Below, one piece after another: positions 5,821 to 7,215 of a stretch of DNA of 7,215 nt; the first letter of the stretch is position 1; each line of letters begins with the position of its first letter. Source of the DNA: an uncultured Bacilli bacterium (GTDB lineage: Bacteria; Bacillota_I; Bacilli_A; RFN20; CAG-449); contig CANQDY010000065.1 of assembly GCA_947593895.1 (NCBI GenBank), forward strand, positions 1-7,215. Reading direction: 5' to 3'. Under the pieces are notes generated by a model. That model searched no databases. It was not told the DNA's origin and worked only from the letters and a program-made list of their open reading frames with translations. Both the position numbers and the translations under genes were made by a program.

Positions 5821-6840
5821 ATGAAAAGAAAATTACAATCAGAGGGAAAAAATAACTTAATTTATTTAGATGAAATTACTCTTGCTTATGAAATATTAAG
5901 AGTAGAGTTAAAAAAAAGAATTGAGAAAAGCTATCATTTAGTTTCTGGAATAGGTCCTGAACTTCAGAAAAATTTTTCTGAAGGTAGTTTTTTTTCGCTA
6001 AATGATTTAGAGGGTTTAATTATTAAAAATAGTGAAATTGAGGTAAGAAATGAACTGATGAATTTCATCATACTAATAAAAGAAATTTTCAAGAAAATTT
6101 TTTCAATTGAAACATTTGATTCTAAAATCTTATCAAAAAAAGAAGAATATCATATTTTTATTATTAATGATCAACTTGAGAGTTATTCATTGGTTAGATT
6201 AAATCTTACTTGCGGTAATAAATATATTGTAAAAATTGAATTTAATAATTTTTTAAAATTTTTTAATTGGTATAAAACTACTCAAAAAAAGAGGAATGTT
6301 CATTTTGATAGTTCATATACTCAAATTGCTTTATTTTGTTTAAAGAGTAAACATAACGAGGTTATTCATCAAGCAAAGGTTTATAAAGAATTATTAAAAG
6401 ATTATCGTATTTCTCTAGTGGTAAATGATGGTGATTATGTAACAAACGAAGAGAAATTGCTTGATGATAATATCCCCTTAATAATCGAAATTGGTCCAAG
6501 AAATATAAGTAGACATCAAGTATGTTTGATTACTTCTAAAAGAAAAATAATTGTTGATGATAAAGATTTGATAAATCAAATCGAAATAATGAGAAAAGAG
6601 ATAAATGATGATTTTTATTCTATCTCTTTAAAGCAAATTTTGTTATTTTCTAAAAAACAAACAGATATTAATTTAATTAAAAGAGGTAATCGCTTCTGTA
6701 TTTGCATGTGCCAAACATGTTTAAAAGTTGTTAAAGAAAAAATTAACGCAAATAAAGTGTTTATACCATTTACTAAAACACTTTTTTCAAAATGTATCGT
6801 ATGTAAAAAGAAAGCAAAAGAAATGATTTTGTTAATTTAA
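5821..6840 (+). CDS. Prolyl-tRNA synthetase-like protein lacking a functional catalytic domain
   Basis: The C-terminal half matches archaeal/eukaryotic-type ProRS. From about residue 167 (TQIALFCL) it has the anticodon-binding fold, including the IPLIIEIGPRNISRHQVCLI strand-turn at 218-237, where true enzymes read roughly PLRIEIGPRDLEKGQVVLV. Residues 291-334 form the C-terminal zinc domain with Cys295-x4-Cys300 and Cys325-x2-Cys328, and an intervening IPF matches the family. The protein is 339 aa against about 480 for a full enzyme. The first 160 residues show no class II motif: no Arg-x-Thr-Ser-Glu segment, no GTSH, no TSWG. Residues 17-65 may be a decayed remnant of the late catalytic domain, but that alignment is weak. 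The conserved C-terminal tyrosine is also gone (it ends LLI). It should not charge tRNA; tRNA-Pro binding or a regulatory role is possible. It is transcribed divergently from nadE across shared control DNA. The ATG 5821 start has a poor ribosome binding site. Codons are very AT-rich, suggesting fast drift. Confidence 0.8.
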   Translation: MKRKLQSEGKNNLIYLDEITLAYEILRVELKKRIEKSYHLVSGIGPELQKNFSEGSFFSLNDLEGLIIKNSEIEVRNELMNFIILIKEIFKKIFSIETFDSKILSKKEEYHIFIINDQLESYSLVRLNLTCGNKYIVKIEFNNFLKFFNWYKTTQKKRNVHFDSSYTQIALFCLKSKHNEVIHQAKVYKELLKDYRISLVVNDGDYVTNEEKLLDDNIPLIIEIGPRNISRHQVCLITSKRKIIVDDKDLINQIEIMRKEINDDFYSISLKQILLFSKKQTDINLIKRGNRFCICMCQTCLKVVKEKINANKVFIPFTKTLFSKCIVCKKKAKEMILLI

Positions 6841-6924
6841 AGTTGAATGGTATAAATAAATTAAATAATCAGAAAATCATAGTTTTAATATATGAACCAA
6901 AAAAAGTAAAAATAAAAAAAATAA

Positions 6925-6953
6925 TTGATATATACTTTTCAATATGCTAATAT
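6925..6953 (+). promoter_or_regulatory. Promoter of the tRNA cluster
   Basis: TTGATA (6925-6930) is followed after 17 nt by TAATAT (6948-6953) with an upstream TG (6945-6946), making an extended -10 element. Transcription would begin just before the tRNA-Ser at 6967. A perfect TATAAT at 6951-6956 overlaps but is 20 nt from the -35 box. The 84 nt between the preceding gene and this promoter are AT-rich and hold no clear terminator. Confidence 0.6.
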
Positions 6954-6966
6954 AATCTAGCGACGA

Positions 6967-7057
6967 GGAGCAATACCCAAGTTGGTGAAGGGGCGTCCCT
7001 GCTAAGGACGTAGATCGGGTAACTGGTGCGAGAGTTCGAGTCTCTCTTGCTCCGCCA
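6967..7057 (+). tRNA. tRNA-Ser (GCU)
   Basis: The acceptor stem GGAGCAA (6967-6973) pairs with TTGCTCC (7047-7053), followed by discriminator G and an encoded CCA (7055-7057). The anticodon stem CGTCC/GGACG encloses the loop CTGCTAA with anticodon GCT at 7001-7003, reading AGC and AGU. The long variable arm (7011-7029) is typical of serine tRNAs. The T arm is GAGAG-TTCGAGT-CTCTC. Confidence 0.97.
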
Positions 7058-7062
7058 TCTAT

Positions 7063-7138
7063 GGACCAGTGGTGTAGCGGTTAACATGTCTCCCTGTCAC
7101 GGAGAAGATCGCGAGTTCGATTCTCGTCTGGTCCGCCA
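7063..7138 (+). tRNA. tRNA-Asp (GUC)
   Basis: GGACCAG (7063-7069) pairs with CTGGTCC (7128-7134), followed by discriminator G and CCA. The anticodon stem TCTCC/GGAGA holds the loop CTGTCAC with anticodon GTC at 7096-7098, reading GAU and GAC. It lies 5 nt after tRNA-Ser, consistent with one transcript. Confidence 0.97.
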
Positions 7139-7143
7139 TAATT

Positions 7144-7215
7144 GCAGGTGTAGTTCAATGGTAGAACTTTAGCCTTCCAAGCTAACTACGCGGGTTCGAT
7201 TCCCGTCACCTGCTC
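7144..7215 (+). tRNA. tRNA-Gly (UCC), 3' end cut by the window
   Basis: GCAGGTG (7144-7150) pairs with CACCTGC (7207-7213), followed by discriminator T and the first C of CCA, where the window ends. The anticodon stem TTAGC/GCTAA encloses CTTCCAA with anticodon TCC at 7176-7178, reading GGA and, with wobble, other Gly codons. It follows tRNA-Asp by 5 nt. The cluster may continue beyond the window. Confidence 0.95.

Noticed and set aside
5821..6016. SGIGPELQKNFSEGSFF as a decayed form of the ProRS GTSH-LGQNF segment
   Set aside because: Spacing to the anticodon-binding domain is about 120 residues rather than about 55, so the likeness is probably chance; a weak match to the earlier FAGA region fits position better.
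1..7215. Possible UGA=Trp code (no gene here ends with TGA)
   Set aside because: Conserved Trp residues in SpoIVA, NadE and the CotJA-CotJB fusion are TGG, and no conserved Trp position is TGA, so the standard bacterial code fits; the lack of TGA stops among seven genes is unremarkable.

Overview
The window comes from an AT-rich, low-GC Gram-positive bacterium that carries endospore genes. It holds spoIVA and a cotJ operon, uses purine-rich GGAGG-type ribosome binding sites, and reads every recognisable conserved Trp as TGG, so the standard bacterial code fits. A Bacillota lineage near the small-genome gut Bacilli (RF39/Erysipelotrichales-like) is a plausible home, but that is inference.

Layout. 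(1) 27-401: an unrecognised 124-codon orphan frame. (2) 448-2492: a spore-coat and chromosome block. spoIVA (coat ATPase) has a sigma-E-like promoter and is followed by an HU-family gene; the spoIVA-hbs order is also found in Bacillus subtilis. Hairpins follow both genes, and the one after HU is a strong intrinsic terminator. (3) 2586-3583: a cotJ operon in which CotJA and CotJB are fused into one short protein, followed 11 nt later by the CotJC manganese-catalase-like protein. (4) 3580-5706, minus strand: a glutamine-dependent NAD+ synthase whose N-terminus carries a Phd/YefM antitoxin-type DNA-binding domain. It ends tail-to-tail with cotJC, and the two TAA stops share one TTAA. (5) 5707-5820: a compact divergent control region with two TGTACA motifs, the core recognised by YefM-type repressors, one inside a 14-bp perfect palindrome, plus a 10-bp inverted repeat and promoter-like -10 boxes in both directions. 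(6) 5821-6840: a protein that keeps the anticodon-binding and zinc C-terminal domains of archaeal/eukaryotic-type prolyl-tRNA synthetase but lacks a working catalytic domain. (7) 6925-7215: a tRNA cluster, Ser(GCU)-Asp(GUC)-Gly(UCC), with its own promoter; the last tRNA is cut by the window edge.

The spoIVA and cotJ genes would act in the mother cell on the forespore surface. The most unusual part is the nadE region. An NAD-making enzyme appears to have acquired an antitoxin-type repressor domain, and matching operator-like sites lie at its own promoter and start, beside a divergently transcribed ProRS-derived protein. This suggests an autoregulated NAD synthase, possibly co-controlling the ProRS-like gene. 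The domains and motifs are seen in the sequence; the regulatory circuit is inferred.
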